The notes below the pieces were generated by a model. That model did no database searches, had not been told where the DNA came from, and worked only from the letters and a program-made list of their open reading frames with translations. From Albidovulum sp. (GTDB taxonomy: Bacteria > Pseudomonadota > Alphaproteobacteria > Rhodobacterales > Rhodobacteraceae): a stretch of 7,346 nt of DNA. The position numbers were made by a program, and so were the translations under genes. This document shows positions 1 to 7,138 of this stretch, in pieces. The stretch lies in contig JAUQYA010000157.1 in assembly GCA_030837785.1 (NCBI GenBank), forward strand, positions 1-7,346. Direction: 5' to 3'. The stretch's first letter is position 1; each line of letters begins with the position of its first letter.

Positions 1-140
1 TGTTCCGAAAGGCAGACGAGCGCACCATCGAAGCCTCATGGCGAAGGGTCGGAACCCTGCTCGACGCCTTCACTCCCGCCGAATGCCAAAACTGCCTCCG
101 ACATGCAGGATACGCTTCAATCTAACTCAGACACGCTCTA
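1..140 (+). mobile_element. Right end of an IS630-family insertion sequence (left part outside window)
   Basis: The window opens inside the transposase gene of an IS630/Tc1-type element and contains its right boundary. After the transposase stop codon at 123-125 only a short tail follows, ending in GACACGCTCTA at 130-140. Tails of this kind form the terminal inverted repeat of many proteobacterial IS630 elements, which insert at and duplicate a TA dinucleotide; the TA at 139-140 is the likely junction. The left end is not in the window, so the repeat and the target duplication cannot be verified here. The exact boundary is an inference and may be off by a few bases. Confidence 0.72.
3..125 (+). 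CDS. IS630-family transposase, C-terminal fragment (5' end outside window)
   Basis: This open frame enters from the left edge and gives the last 40 residues of a protein, starting FRKADERTIE and ending HAGYASI before a TAA. The segment with LLDAFTPAECQN followed by a terminal GYAS is characteristic of the C-terminus of IS630-family (DDE, Tc1/mariner-related) transposases, which cut and rejoin DNA at TA targets. The catalytic DDE residues would lie upstream and cannot be seen. The frame is intact to its stop, so nothing here indicates decay, but whether the whole gene is functional is unknown. Identification rests on recognising the C-terminal pattern in a short piece, so the family is fairly sure and the exact IS is not. 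Confidence 0.75.
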   Translation, partial: FRKADERTIEASWRRVGTLLDAFTPAECQNCLRHAGYASI

Positions 141-190
141 AGGGCCCGCGACAGGGTCCGCCACCCGGAATCTGCGCAACGGAAATGGAA

Positions 191-213
191 ACGGCCCCGC
201 ATGGCGGGGCCGT
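191..213 (-). terminator. Hairpin terminator downstream of the FadL-type gene
   Basis: ACGGCCCCGC and GCGGGGCCGT form a perfect 10-bp stem around a 3-base loop. In the minus direction it starts about 20 bases after the stop codon of the outer-membrane protein gene and is followed by TTCCATTTCC, a partly T-rich tail. This is a convincing intrinsic-type terminator for that gene. It also separates the gene from the insertion sequence to the left. Confidence 0.8.
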
Positions 214-233
214 CGTGCCGGCGGCAGGCCGGA

Positions 234-1340
234 TCAGAAGCTGATGCCAACCCTGAGGCCGGCGCCGATCGCCTCGTTGTCGCGGAAATCCGCGCCGAGT
301 GTGGTGGTCGCTCCGCCAACCTTGATGTAGCGCACGCCGCCGGTGATCTTCATGTTGTCGTGGGTGTAGGTCGCGGCAAGGCCAACGCTGGTAAAACCGT
401 CGGTCGGCCCGAGGTTGCCGGTGATGTCGCCGTTCGACGGCTCGTGGCTGAGAGTGACGGCGCCCGACCACGTCTCGTTGAACTTGCGGCCGAGGCCGAG
501 GTTGTAGGTCACCCGGTCCGACTGGTAGTTGACCAGCGGCCGCGGCCCGTAGATCGCGTCATAGACCGGCGGGGCGATCACGAACGCAGTCCAGTCGACC
601 CAGCGTATCGAGCCGAAAAGGAGCGTGTCCGCCGCGATGCCGGTCTGGAATTCGAGGTTGACCGACTGCGGGATCTCGACATCCTGCTGAACGACCGAGG
701 GTGCGGAGACGTTGCTGGTTTCGCTCATCTCCAGCGAATGGGTGATCGCCGAGTTGTAGGTCAGTGCGACGCGGGCGGCGATCTCCGGCTTCTCCCAGGC
801 GACGCCCACGACATAGCCGGCCTGATAGTCACGGTCGGTCTGAAGCCCGTAGTTGATGGCGATCGGGCTGACCGGCGGCACGGTCCGGATGTCGACCCGG
901 CCCTCGACCGATTCCAGCCGCAACCCGCCGTAGACCGAGAAGTTGGACGGCAGCTTGTACCGGAGCAGCCCGGTCAGCGCCATCGAATCCACCTCGGCGT
1001 TGGTTCCGGCCAGCGGATAGAAGGCGCCGGCGGGATAATCGATATCTGCGCCGATCGGCTGGTCGAGGATGATTGCCACGTCGAGGTTGTCGCCGAGCGG
1101 CTGCTTGTAGCCCAGCGTGACGGTGTTGTAGCTGCCCAGCATGTCGCCGGAACTGAAGACGCCGGCCAGCGTGCCCGAGACGTCGGGGTCGGCGATGCCG
1201 AGGTTGAATTCGGCGTATTTCCCGGTTTCAAAAAGGATCGACACGGATTGAGCCGACCGCTCGAGCCCTCCCGCCGAGGCGGTTGATGCGCAGATTGCCA
1301 GCGCGCTGGCCGTCACCAGTACACGTCCCATTGTCCTCAT
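234..1340 (-). CDS. FadL/OmpP1/TodX-family outer-membrane transport protein
   Basis: The 368-residue product is a predicted outer-membrane beta-barrel of the FadL family, whose members let long-chain fatty acids or other hydrophobic compounds across the outer membrane. A Sec signal peptide (about residues 1-23, ending ASTASA before GGLERS) is followed by a stretch containing QSVSILFETGKYAEFNLG, typical of alphaproteobacterial FadL-like proteins. Alternating barrel-type strands fill the rest, and the chain ends GISF with the terminal phenylalanine expected for BAM-dependent barrel insertion. At 368 residues it is shorter than enterobacterial FadL (over 400) but usual for the alphaproteobacterial branch. 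An in-frame second ATG (1331) has a GAGG three bases upstream and would give a 20-residue signal, so the start may be nine bases downstream. The substrate cannot be told. It is probably transcribed alone or weakly from the EamA gene upstream. Confidence 0.88.
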   Translation of the reverse strand: MRTMGRVLVTASALAICASTASAGGLERSAQSVSILFETGKYAEFNLGIADPDVSGTLAGVFSSGDMLGSYNTVTLGYKQPLGDNLDVAIILDQPIGADIDYPAGAFYPLAGTNAEVDSMALTGLLRYKLPSNFSVYGGLRLESVEGRVDIRTVPPVSPIAINYGLQTDRDYQAGYVVGVAWEKPEIAARVALTYNSAITHSLEMSETSNVSAPSVVQQDVEIPQSVNLEFQTGIAADTLLFGSIRWVDWTAFVIAPPVYDAIYGPRPLVNYQSDRVTYNLGLGRKFNETWSGAVTLSHEPSNGDITGNLGPTDGFTSVGLAATYTHDNMKITGGVRYIKVGGATTTLGADFRDNEAIGAGLRVGISF

Positions 1341-1370
1341 CCCTAACGTGCAGTTTCTTGTTCTCGGGCA

Positions 1371-1400
1371 ACGCTAGGGCTGCGACCGCGGCGCCGTCAA
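1371..1400 (-). promoter_or_regulatory. Candidate sigma-70-type promoter for the FadL-type gene
   Basis: On the minus strand TTGACG (1400-1395) matches the -35 consensus at five of six positions. After an 18-base spacer comes TAGCGT (1376-1371), a weak -10 match at three of six. Transcription would start near 1364, leaving a leader of about 24 bases. The good -35 and sensible position support it; the poor -10, common in high-GC alphaproteobacteria, keeps confidence low. Confidence 0.35.
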
Positions 1401-1451
1401 TCAAGGACGTGACGCGGGGCCGGGGTTTTGCCCGACCGTGACGCAACGGCA

Positions 1452-2330
1452 CTAGGTTTTGGCGCGGATGTTCATCCAGTTGGCCGCGAAGATCACCGCC
1501 CCGCCGACGAAGACCAGCGGGTCGAGCGGTTCGTTGTAGAAGGCCATGCCGACGAGTGCGATCAGAGGCAGGCGGAGGAAATCGAGCGGCGTCACCACCG
1601 TGGCAGGCGCCAGCGACAGCGCCTTGGTCAGGCCGAGATGGGCCGCAAGCCCCGACAGGCCGAGGAGGACGACCCAGGGCAGGTTGGTCCGGTCGGGGAG
1701 TGCGATCACGCCATCCCAGCCCGCCGAGATCAGCCCCAGCGCCGACTGGATCAGCGCCAGCCAGAACAGGATCGCGAGCACCGAGGCGCGCTCGGTGAGC
1801 CGCTTGGTCACCAGCGCCGTCGCCGCGAAGGAAACCGCGCAGAGAAGCGCCGCGACGATCCCCGCCGAAAGACCTTCCGCCGCGCCACCCGCCGCCCCGG
1901 GCCGCGCCACGATCAGCACCCCGGCAAAGCCGAGCGCCGCCGACAGCATGCGGGTCGGCGTGAGCCGTTCGTGCAGCACGAAGGGCGCGGCAAGCGCCAC
2001 CATGACCGGCGAGGAGAATTCGAGCGCGAAGAGCTGTGCGAGCGGGATCAGCGGCAGCGCATAGAGCCAGAGGTTCTGCCCCGCGAAATGCAGCGTGTTG
2101 CGCAAGAGGTGCAGCCCCATGTTGCGCGCGCGAATCTCGGCCAGCCGGCCCGTCGCGACCGCCGCCGCCGCGACCACCGCCACCCCGATCAACGAGCGGT
2201 AGAGCATGATCTCGAACGTGTCGAGCGTGGCGCCGATCTCGCGGCCCGAGACGGCGAGCGCGGAAAACCCCGCGATGGAACCAAGCATCCAGACCGCCGC
2301 TGCGGCCGAGTGGTGCGTCGTTCGGGCCAT
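1452..2330 (-). CDS. EamA-domain (DMT superfamily) inner-membrane transporter
   Basis: The product is 292 residues, almost wholly hydrophobic, with about ten membrane segments in two repeated EamA halves. This is the standard size and build of drug/metabolite transporters of the 10-TMS DMT group, which export amino acids, nucleotide-related compounds or other metabolites. Family-like features include the segment around FEIMLYRSLIG near residue 40, ALEFSSPVMVALAAPFVLHERLT (first-half end, glutamate in HER) and the second-half counterpart ending FYNEPLDPLVFVGGAVIFAAN. The frame stays open upstream to 2666, but the start at 2330 is chosen because GGAGG lies five bases or so before it and because the protein then begins directly before the first membrane segment. 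The longer version would add 112 basic, proline-rich residues unlike this family. Substrate unknown. It is divergent from the TehA-type gene. Confidence 0.87.
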   Translation of the reverse strand: MARTTHHSAAAAVWMLGSIAGFSALAVSGREIGATLDTFEIMLYRSLIGVAVVAAAAVATGRLAEIRARNMGLHLLRNTLHFAGQNLWLYALPLIPLAQLFALEFSSPVMVALAAPFVLHERLTPTRMLSAALGFAGVLIVARPGAAGGAAEGLSAGIVAALLCAVSFAATALVTKRLTERASVLAILFWLALIQSALGLISAGWDGVIALPDRTNLPWVVLLGLSGLAAHLGLTKALSLAPATVVTPLDFLRLPLIALVGMAFYNEPLDPLVFVGGAVIFAANWMNIRAKT

Positions 2331-2338
2331 GTCGCCTC

Positions 2339-2360
2339 CGGCCGGCGGTGGCGCCGGCCG
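2339..2360 (-). other. Perfect hairpin in the leader of the EamA gene, touching the ribosome binding site
   Basis: CGGCCGGC (2339-2346) and GCCGGCCG (2353-2360) form a perfect 8-bp, all-GC stem with a 6-base loop. On the minus strand the last base of the stem is the first G of the GGAGG ribosome binding site of the EamA gene. The structure is seen directly; a role in limiting translation initiation is inference. Confidence 0.5.
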
Positions 2361-2457
2361 CTCCTCTTTGCCGGGCCGGGCCGGATTGTCCAGATGCGGG
2401 CGGAGCGACGGGCGCCTGAGACCGGAAAGCCGCGGATGCGAAAAAACCTCGCCAAGG

Positions 2458-2480
2458 CGCTCTTTTCCCTCGCGAAAAGC
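2458..2480. other. Imperfect inverted repeat in the EamA/TehA divergent intergenic region
   Basis: CGCTCTTTTC and GCGAAAAGCG form an imperfect dyad with a small bulge, AT-rich in its core, placed 32-54 bases upstream of the first ATG of the TehA-type gene. In an otherwise very GC-rich 190-base divergent region this could be an operator or part of a promoter. No known regulator consensus was recognised. Confidence 0.25.
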
Positions 2481-2523
2481 GGGCCGGCGCGGCACTATCC
2501 GCGGAAAACGCATGAGGCAGGCG

Positions 2524-3489
2524 ATGGCATTCAAACCTCCGGCCCCCACTCCAAAGGGGCTCTGGCGGCGGGTTCCGCCGGCGATCTTTCCCGCGATCAT
2601 GGGGCTCTTCGGGCTCGGGCTTGCCTGGAGACGCGGCGCCGACGTCTTCGGTGTTCCCCGTGGCATCGGCGAGGCGATCCTCGGCGCGGTGACGCTGCTC
2701 TTTCTCTTCGCGCTGCTCGCCTACACGGTGAAGCTTCTCCGGCGGCCTTCGGTGCTGACCGAGGATCTGCGCGTCCTGCCGGGGCGCGCCGGCGCGGCGG
2801 CGATGGTGCTTTGCATCTACCTTCTGTCGATGACGCTTGCGCCCTATGCCGCGCCGCTGGCGCGGGGCGTGCTCTGGACGGGGTTCGCAGCGCATGCGGG
2901 TCTTGCCCTGCTTATGGTGCACCAGCTTCTGACCGGCCCCGCCGAGCAGCGACGGGTCACGCCGGTCTGGCATCTGAGCTTTGTGGGCTTCATCATCGGC
3001 GCCCTCGCGGCGACGGTGTTCGAGTACTATCTCGTCGCGCTTTCGCTTTTCGCCGCGACGGCGCTGCTTGCGGCCTTCATCTGGGCGGCGAGCGCCGAAC
3101 AGATGCTGAAGGAAACCGTCCCCGCGCCGCTCCGGCCGCTTCTCGCCATCCACCTCGCGCCGCTCGCGCTCTTCGGGCTCGTGGCCCATGCGCTCGAGCT
3201 TGACGCGGTTGCGCTCGGCTGCGCGGGGGTCGCGGCGCTGGCGGTGCTGTGGTTCCTGGTCCGGGCGCGGTGGCTGACCGAGGCGGGGTTCTCGCCGCTC
3301 TGGGGGGCCTTCACCTTCCCGATCGCGGCGACGGCGAACCTGTGGCTGAGCGTCGGCGGCATCTGGCGGGTGCCGGGGGGCGTGGCGCTGGTGGCCGCGA
3401 CGCTGGTGATCCTGCCGATCGGCTGGAAGGTGATCGCGCTCTGGGCCCGCGGCCAACTCGCGATCCGCACCAACGCCGCGACCGCCTGA
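2524..3489 (+). CDS. TehA/SLAC1-family membrane protein (tellurite-resistance/anion-channel homologue)
   Basis: The 321-residue product has a short basic N-terminus (to about residue 17) followed by about ten membrane segments, the fold of the TehA/SLAC1/Mae1 family of anion channels and dicarboxylate carriers. Recognisable elements are PPAIFPAIMGLFGLGLAWRR at residues 18-37 and SPLWGAFTFPIAATANLWLS at 257-276; the aromatic residues of AFTFP lie in the region where this family carries its pore-gating phenylalanine (family knowledge; exact alignment not done). Bacterial members are commonly annotated as tellurium resistance proteins, but their natural substrate is usually an anion. An ATG at 2512 is also in frame; 2524 is preferred because GAGG sits six bases before it. 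No tehB-like methyltransferase is adjacent. It is divergent from the EamA gene and convergent with the cytochrome gene. Confidence 0.82.
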   Translation: MAFKPPAPTPKGLWRRVPPAIFPAIMGLFGLGLAWRRGADVFGVPRGIGEAILGAVTLLFLFALLAYTVKLLRRPSVLTEDLRVLPGRAGAAAMVLCIYLLSMTLAPYAAPLARGVLWTGFAAHAGLALLMVHQLLTGPAEQRRVTPVWHLSFVGFIIGALAATVFEYYLVALSLFAATALLAAFIWAASAEQMLKETVPAPLRPLLAIHLAPLALFGLVAHALELDAVALGCAGVAALAVLWFLVRARWLTEAGFSPLWGAFTFPIAATANLWLSVGGIWRVPGGVALVAATLVILPIGWKVIALWARGQLAIRTNAATA

Positions 3490-3501
3490 GACGGGCGGAC
3501 A

Positions 3502-3519
3502 GGGGCCCGGCCGCGCCCC
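3502..3519. terminator. Weak GC-rich hairpin between two convergent genes
   Basis: GGGGC (3502-3506) and GCCCC (3515-3519) can pair around an 8-base loop in the 54-base gap between the convergent TehA-type and cytochrome stop codons. There is no T-tract on either side, so if it contributes to termination it is not a classical intrinsic terminator. Position is the main argument. Confidence 0.25.
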
Positions 3520-3543
3520 CCGCGGCGGGTCGCCTTGCCAGCG

Positions 3544-4656
3544 TCAGGGCCGGGTCACGCCCTCGGCCGTGCCCCCGGCCAGATCGGCCAGCGAATCGTG
3601 CAGGAGTTGCAGCACATAGGGCGCGTTGTGGGCATAGGCGCCGGGGTCCTTGGCGACGAACTGGTAGTTGTAGGCGGCCTTGAGGAGTCGCGGCGTCCAG
3701 GCGGCATACTTGTTCTCGGCCACCGCCTCGTCCTCCTCGACCGTGCCGTTGCCGTTGCGGTCGTTGAAGAAATAGGGATGCGCATGGGCGTGGTAGGCGA
3801 TGGCGGTGCCGGCCACGTCGCGGCCGTAGGTCTGGATCGCGGCGAGAAGCCGGTCGTGGAGCGCAGTGATCTCGGCGGCGATACCTTCCTTCACGTCGCC
3901 GTCGCCGTCGTGATCCGCCCTGCTCTTGCGGATCAGCGCCAGCGAGTCGCGGTCGGTCACGCCGTCGTGGCAGGCGGCGCAGGGTTCGACCTTCGGCGCG
4001 ACGGTGTGCAACTCGTGGCAGGTGATGCAGGTGTTGAAGGGTGCGGGGTGGCGCCGCTGCGAGGCATAGGTCCGGCCGGGATATTCATAGCCGCCGCGGG
4101 CGAGCGTGCCCATCAGCGTGGCACCGGCGGCGCGGTAGTGGATGTTGAGGAAGCCGAGGTCCGGCACGACGGTGTCGTCGGCAAGACCTGCCACCGCCTT
4201 GTCGACGCTGAAGGTCGATTCCCGGCCCTGGTGGCAGGTCATGCAGCGCGCCTCGGCCCCCAACCCCTCGACCCTGAGGCCGGAGGGGAAGGTGACCCCG
4301 CTCATCGCCCGGGTGGTCTCGTTGTGGCAGGCGCCGCAGCCGATCAGCGAGCCGGTCGGCGCCTTCTGCTCGACGCTGCCCACGGCGCTGCCGTCGGCGC
4401 CGATGTAGTCGAGGAAACCCGGTGTCGAATGGCACCGCGCGCAGGCCTCGGGGATCTCGCCCTTGTCGTTCCAGTTGGTGAAGGCCCGTGCATCCGCCTT
4501 GGCGTGGGGCGAGGCCGCCCAGTCGTGGAAGAACGGGACGCGCTCGGCGGGGATCATCTGCGGCGCCGTGGACTGTTCCTGCGTGAGGCCGGGCGTTGAG
4601 GCGAGCGCGAGGCCGAGGGCAAGGAAAAGCCGGGAAACGGATGGCGGGATGCGCAT
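3544..4656 (-). CDS. Secreted pentahaem c-type cytochrome with EF-hand-like calcium loops
   Basis: The 370-residue product has a Sec signal (residues 1 to about 25, hydrophobic LFLALGLALAS) and five CXXCH haem-binding motifs: CARCH 72-76, CGACH 107-111, CMTCH 138-142, CITCH 210-214 and CAACH 226-230. It should be a periplasmic or exported electron-transfer protein. The C-terminal part has no haem motif but carries two EF-hand-like loops: residues 248-259 (DHDGDGDV core, lacking the usual acidic residue at loop position 12) and 299-310 (DRNGNGTVEEDE, canonical). An HAHAH cluster (289-293) lies between them and could supply haem or metal ligands. No membrane anchor is seen beyond the signal, unlike NapC/NirT, and no CXXCK, unlike NrfA. 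The start at 4656 has a strong AGGAGG four bases upstream; an in-frame ATG at 4773 would add 39 residues before the signal and lies inside the Fnr box. Partner and reaction are unknown. Confidence 0.88.
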   Translation of the reverse strand: MRIPPSVSRLFLALGLALASTPGLTQEQSTAPQMIPAERVPFFHDWAASPHAKADARAFTNWNDKGEIPEACARCHSTPGFLDYIGADGSAVGSVEQKAPTGSLIGCGACHNETTRAMSGVTFPSGLRVEGLGAEARCMTCHQGRESTFSVDKAVAGLADDTVVPDLGFLNIHYRAAGATLMGTLARGGYEYPGRTYASQRRHPAPFNTCITCHELHTVAPKVEPCAACHDGVTDRDSLALIRKSRADHDGDGDVKEGIAAEITALHDRLLAAIQTYGRDVAGTAIAYHAHAHPYFFNDRNGNGTVEEDEAVAENKYAAWTPRLLKAAYNYQFVAKDPGAYAHNAPYVLQLLHDSLADLAGGTAEGVTRP

Positions 4657-4695
4657 GGAACCTCCTCTCGCGCCGGGGCGGGCGGCTGCGAATCG

Positions 4696-4716
4696 GTCGC
4701 CGGTAGGGCCGGCGAC
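4696..4716 (-). other. Perfect hairpin in the cytochrome gene leader
   Basis: GTCGCCGG (4696-4703) and CCGGCGAC (4709-4716) form a perfect 8-bp stem with a 5-base loop. It lies 40 bases upstream of the cytochrome start codon and downstream of the proposed transcription start near 4733, so it would be in the mRNA leader. It could stabilise the message or end read-through from the amidotransferase gene; no T-tract follows on the minus strand. Confidence 0.45.
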
Positions 4717-4739
4717 TCTGGCCTTGCGCGTTCCCCCCG

Positions 4740-4780
4740 AGGCTACCCCCTCGCGCCCCCTCCGCCTTGACATGGATCAA
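4740..4780 (-). promoter_or_regulatory. Fnr-type operator and candidate class II promoter for the cytochrome gene
   Basis: On the minus strand TTGAT-CCAT-GTCAA (4780-4767) matches the Fnr/FnrL consensus TTGAT-N4-ATCAA at nine of ten conserved positions. Downstream, TAGCCT (4745-4740) is a plausible weak -10 element. With +1 then near 4733, the box is centred at about -40.5, close to the -41.5 of class II Fnr-activated promoters. This predicts oxygen-repressed, low-oxygen-induced expression of the multihaem cytochrome. Dnr/NnrR-type Crp-Fnr regulators recognise similar sites, so the exact regulator is an inference. Confidence 0.68.
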
Positions 4781-4786
4781 GCGGCA

Positions 4787-4803
4787 CCGCCGATCCGGGG
4801 CGG
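4787..4803 (-). terminator. Possible weak terminator hairpin after the amidotransferase gene
   Basis: CCGCC (4787-4791) and GGCGG (4799-4803) can pair around a 7-base loop, starting 11 bases past the amidotransferase stop codon and ending just before the Fnr-type box. The stem is short and no T-tract follows, so this is tentative. Confidence 0.2.
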
Positions 4804-4814
4804 CGCGCCGGAGG

Positions 4815-5513
4815 TCAGATCAGCGCCACCCAGGCCCGCGCGATGGCAAGCCCGGCGGCATCGGCCGCAGGCCCGTGGCGGGCGGCCTCGGACCCGTGCA
4901 GGCCCTGCCAGCCGGGCTGCATCCGCTCCGCCGCCGCGGCGAAGCTCTCCGTCCATTCGGCGACGACAGCGCGGTCCGCCTCGAAATGGAACTGCATCCC
5001 GTAGGCGGCGCGGCCAAGCCGGAAGGCCTGGTGGGCAACCTCGGCGTTCTCGGCCAGGTGCAGGGCGCCCGCGGGCAGGGTGAAGGTGTCGCGGTGCCAC
5101 TGGAAGATCGGGAAGGCCGACCCCGCCGCCGATAGCACCGGGTCCGACCGGCCCGCGTCGGTGGCGCGGATGGTCCGCCAGCCGAATTCGGGCGCGGTGC
5201 CGACGCGGTTGAGCCCGCCATAGCCGCGCGCAAGGATCTGCGAGCCGAGGCAGATGCCAAGGACGGCGCGCCCGGCCTCGCCGTAGCGGCGCATCAGCGC
5301 CGCGAGCGCGGGCAGGTAGGGATGGGTCGCATCGTCGACGGCCGATTGTTCGCCGCCGAGAACGACGAGCGCCGCGTGGGCGTCGATGTCCGCGGGCAGG
5401 CCGCCGTCGCGCCAGGGCCGGTAGATCGCCAGGTCGGCCCCCGCCTCGTCGAGGGCGCGTCCGATCTGGCCGAAGGGCGTCCCGGTCTGGTTTTCGACGA
5501 TGGCGACGCGCAT
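4815..5513 (-). CDS. Class I glutamine amidotransferase-like protein (GMP synthase GATase-type domain)
   Basis: The 232-residue cytoplasmic protein is a single class I glutamine amidotransferase (GATase1) domain, related to the glutaminase part of GMP synthase. The catalytic triad is visible: nucleophile Cys88 in GICLGSQ (residues 86-92) and His176 and Glu178 in MQFHFEAD (173-180). The oxyanion-type segment VLGGEQSA lies at 51-58, and FQWHRDTF (137-144) matches the substrate-side motif of this group. There is no ATP-pyrophosphatase or other synthetase domain, so the ammonia acceptor, if any, is unknown; members of this group are also annotated as stand-alone GMP synthase-like hydrolases. Start 5513 is supported by GAGGAG about five bases upstream and by the N-terminal strand MRVAIVENQ typical of the fold; the frame is open further upstream without family resemblance. 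It is divergent from guaB across 154 bases. Confidence 0.9.
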   Translation of the reverse strand: MRVAIVENQTGTPFGQIGRALDEAGADLAIYRPWRDGGLPADIDAHAALVVLGGEQSAVDDATHPYLPALAALMRRYGEAGRAVLGICLGSQILARGYGGLNRVGTAPEFGWRTIRATDAGRSDPVLSAAGSAFPIFQWHRDTFTLPAGALHLAENAEVAHQAFRLGRAAYGMQFHFEADRAVVAEWTESFAAAAERMQPGWQGLHGSEAARHGPAADAAGLAIARAWVALI

Positions 5514-5570
5514 GGGTCTCCTCACGGGTTCGGACACGGCAGGGTGATTGAGCATGCCCGCCCGGCGGAC

Positions 5571-5606
5571 GCAAGACTTGGTAGGGGCGCCCGCATTTGG
5601 TCTTGC
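5571..5606. promoter_or_regulatory. Inverted repeat in the guaB/amidotransferase control region
   Basis: GCAAGAC (5571-5577) and GTCTTGC (5600-5606) are a perfect 7-base inverted repeat separated by 22 bases, so the half-sites are 29 bases apart centre to centre, near three helical turns. The left arm extends to ACGCAAGACTTGG, itself containing the dyad CAAG-A-CTTG. The repeat lies about 60-95 bases upstream of the guaB start and could bind a regulator of one or both divergent genes. The regulator is unknown. Confidence 0.3.
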
Positions 5607-5667
5607 CTTCCGGCCGCCCGCGTGAAACAGGGAAGCGCCAAACGAAGACTCCCCCAAGAGGTGTTGC

Positions 5668-7116
<1,449 letters not shown>

Positions 7117-7138
7117 GCGGCGCGGACTCCGCCCGGGC

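Noticed and set aside
201..1286. A 361-codon plus-strand open frame opposite the FadL-type gene
   Set aside because: The minus strand encodes a signal peptide, family motifs and a C-terminal phenylalanine of a beta-barrel. The plus frame shows only Asp/Arg/Val/Gly-rich shadow sequence and overlaps the terminator.
2331..2666. Upstream extension of the EamA protein by 112 residues
   Set aside because: The extension is basic and proline-rich, overlaps the start of the divergent TehA-type gene and lacks membrane or domain character. The ATG at 2330 has a good ribosome binding site and gives the family's normal length.
1228..3456. A 742-codon minus-strand open frame across the EamA and TehA-type genes, and a 591-codon plus-strand frame over the same area
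   Set aside because: Both are low-complexity, Arg/Asp/Glu/Ala-rich translations out of frame with well-supported membrane proteins on either strand. They are codon-bias shadows.
3535..4599. A 354-codon plus-strand open frame opposite the cytochrome gene
   Set aside because: The minus frame has five CXXCH motifs, a signal peptide and a strong ribosome binding site. The plus frame has no domain and is a shadow.
5603..5631. TTGCCT with a 17-base spacer to AACAGG as a guaB promoter
   Set aside because: The -35 match is moderate but the -10 is poor, and other spacings in this GC-rich region score about as well. No guaB promoter is called.
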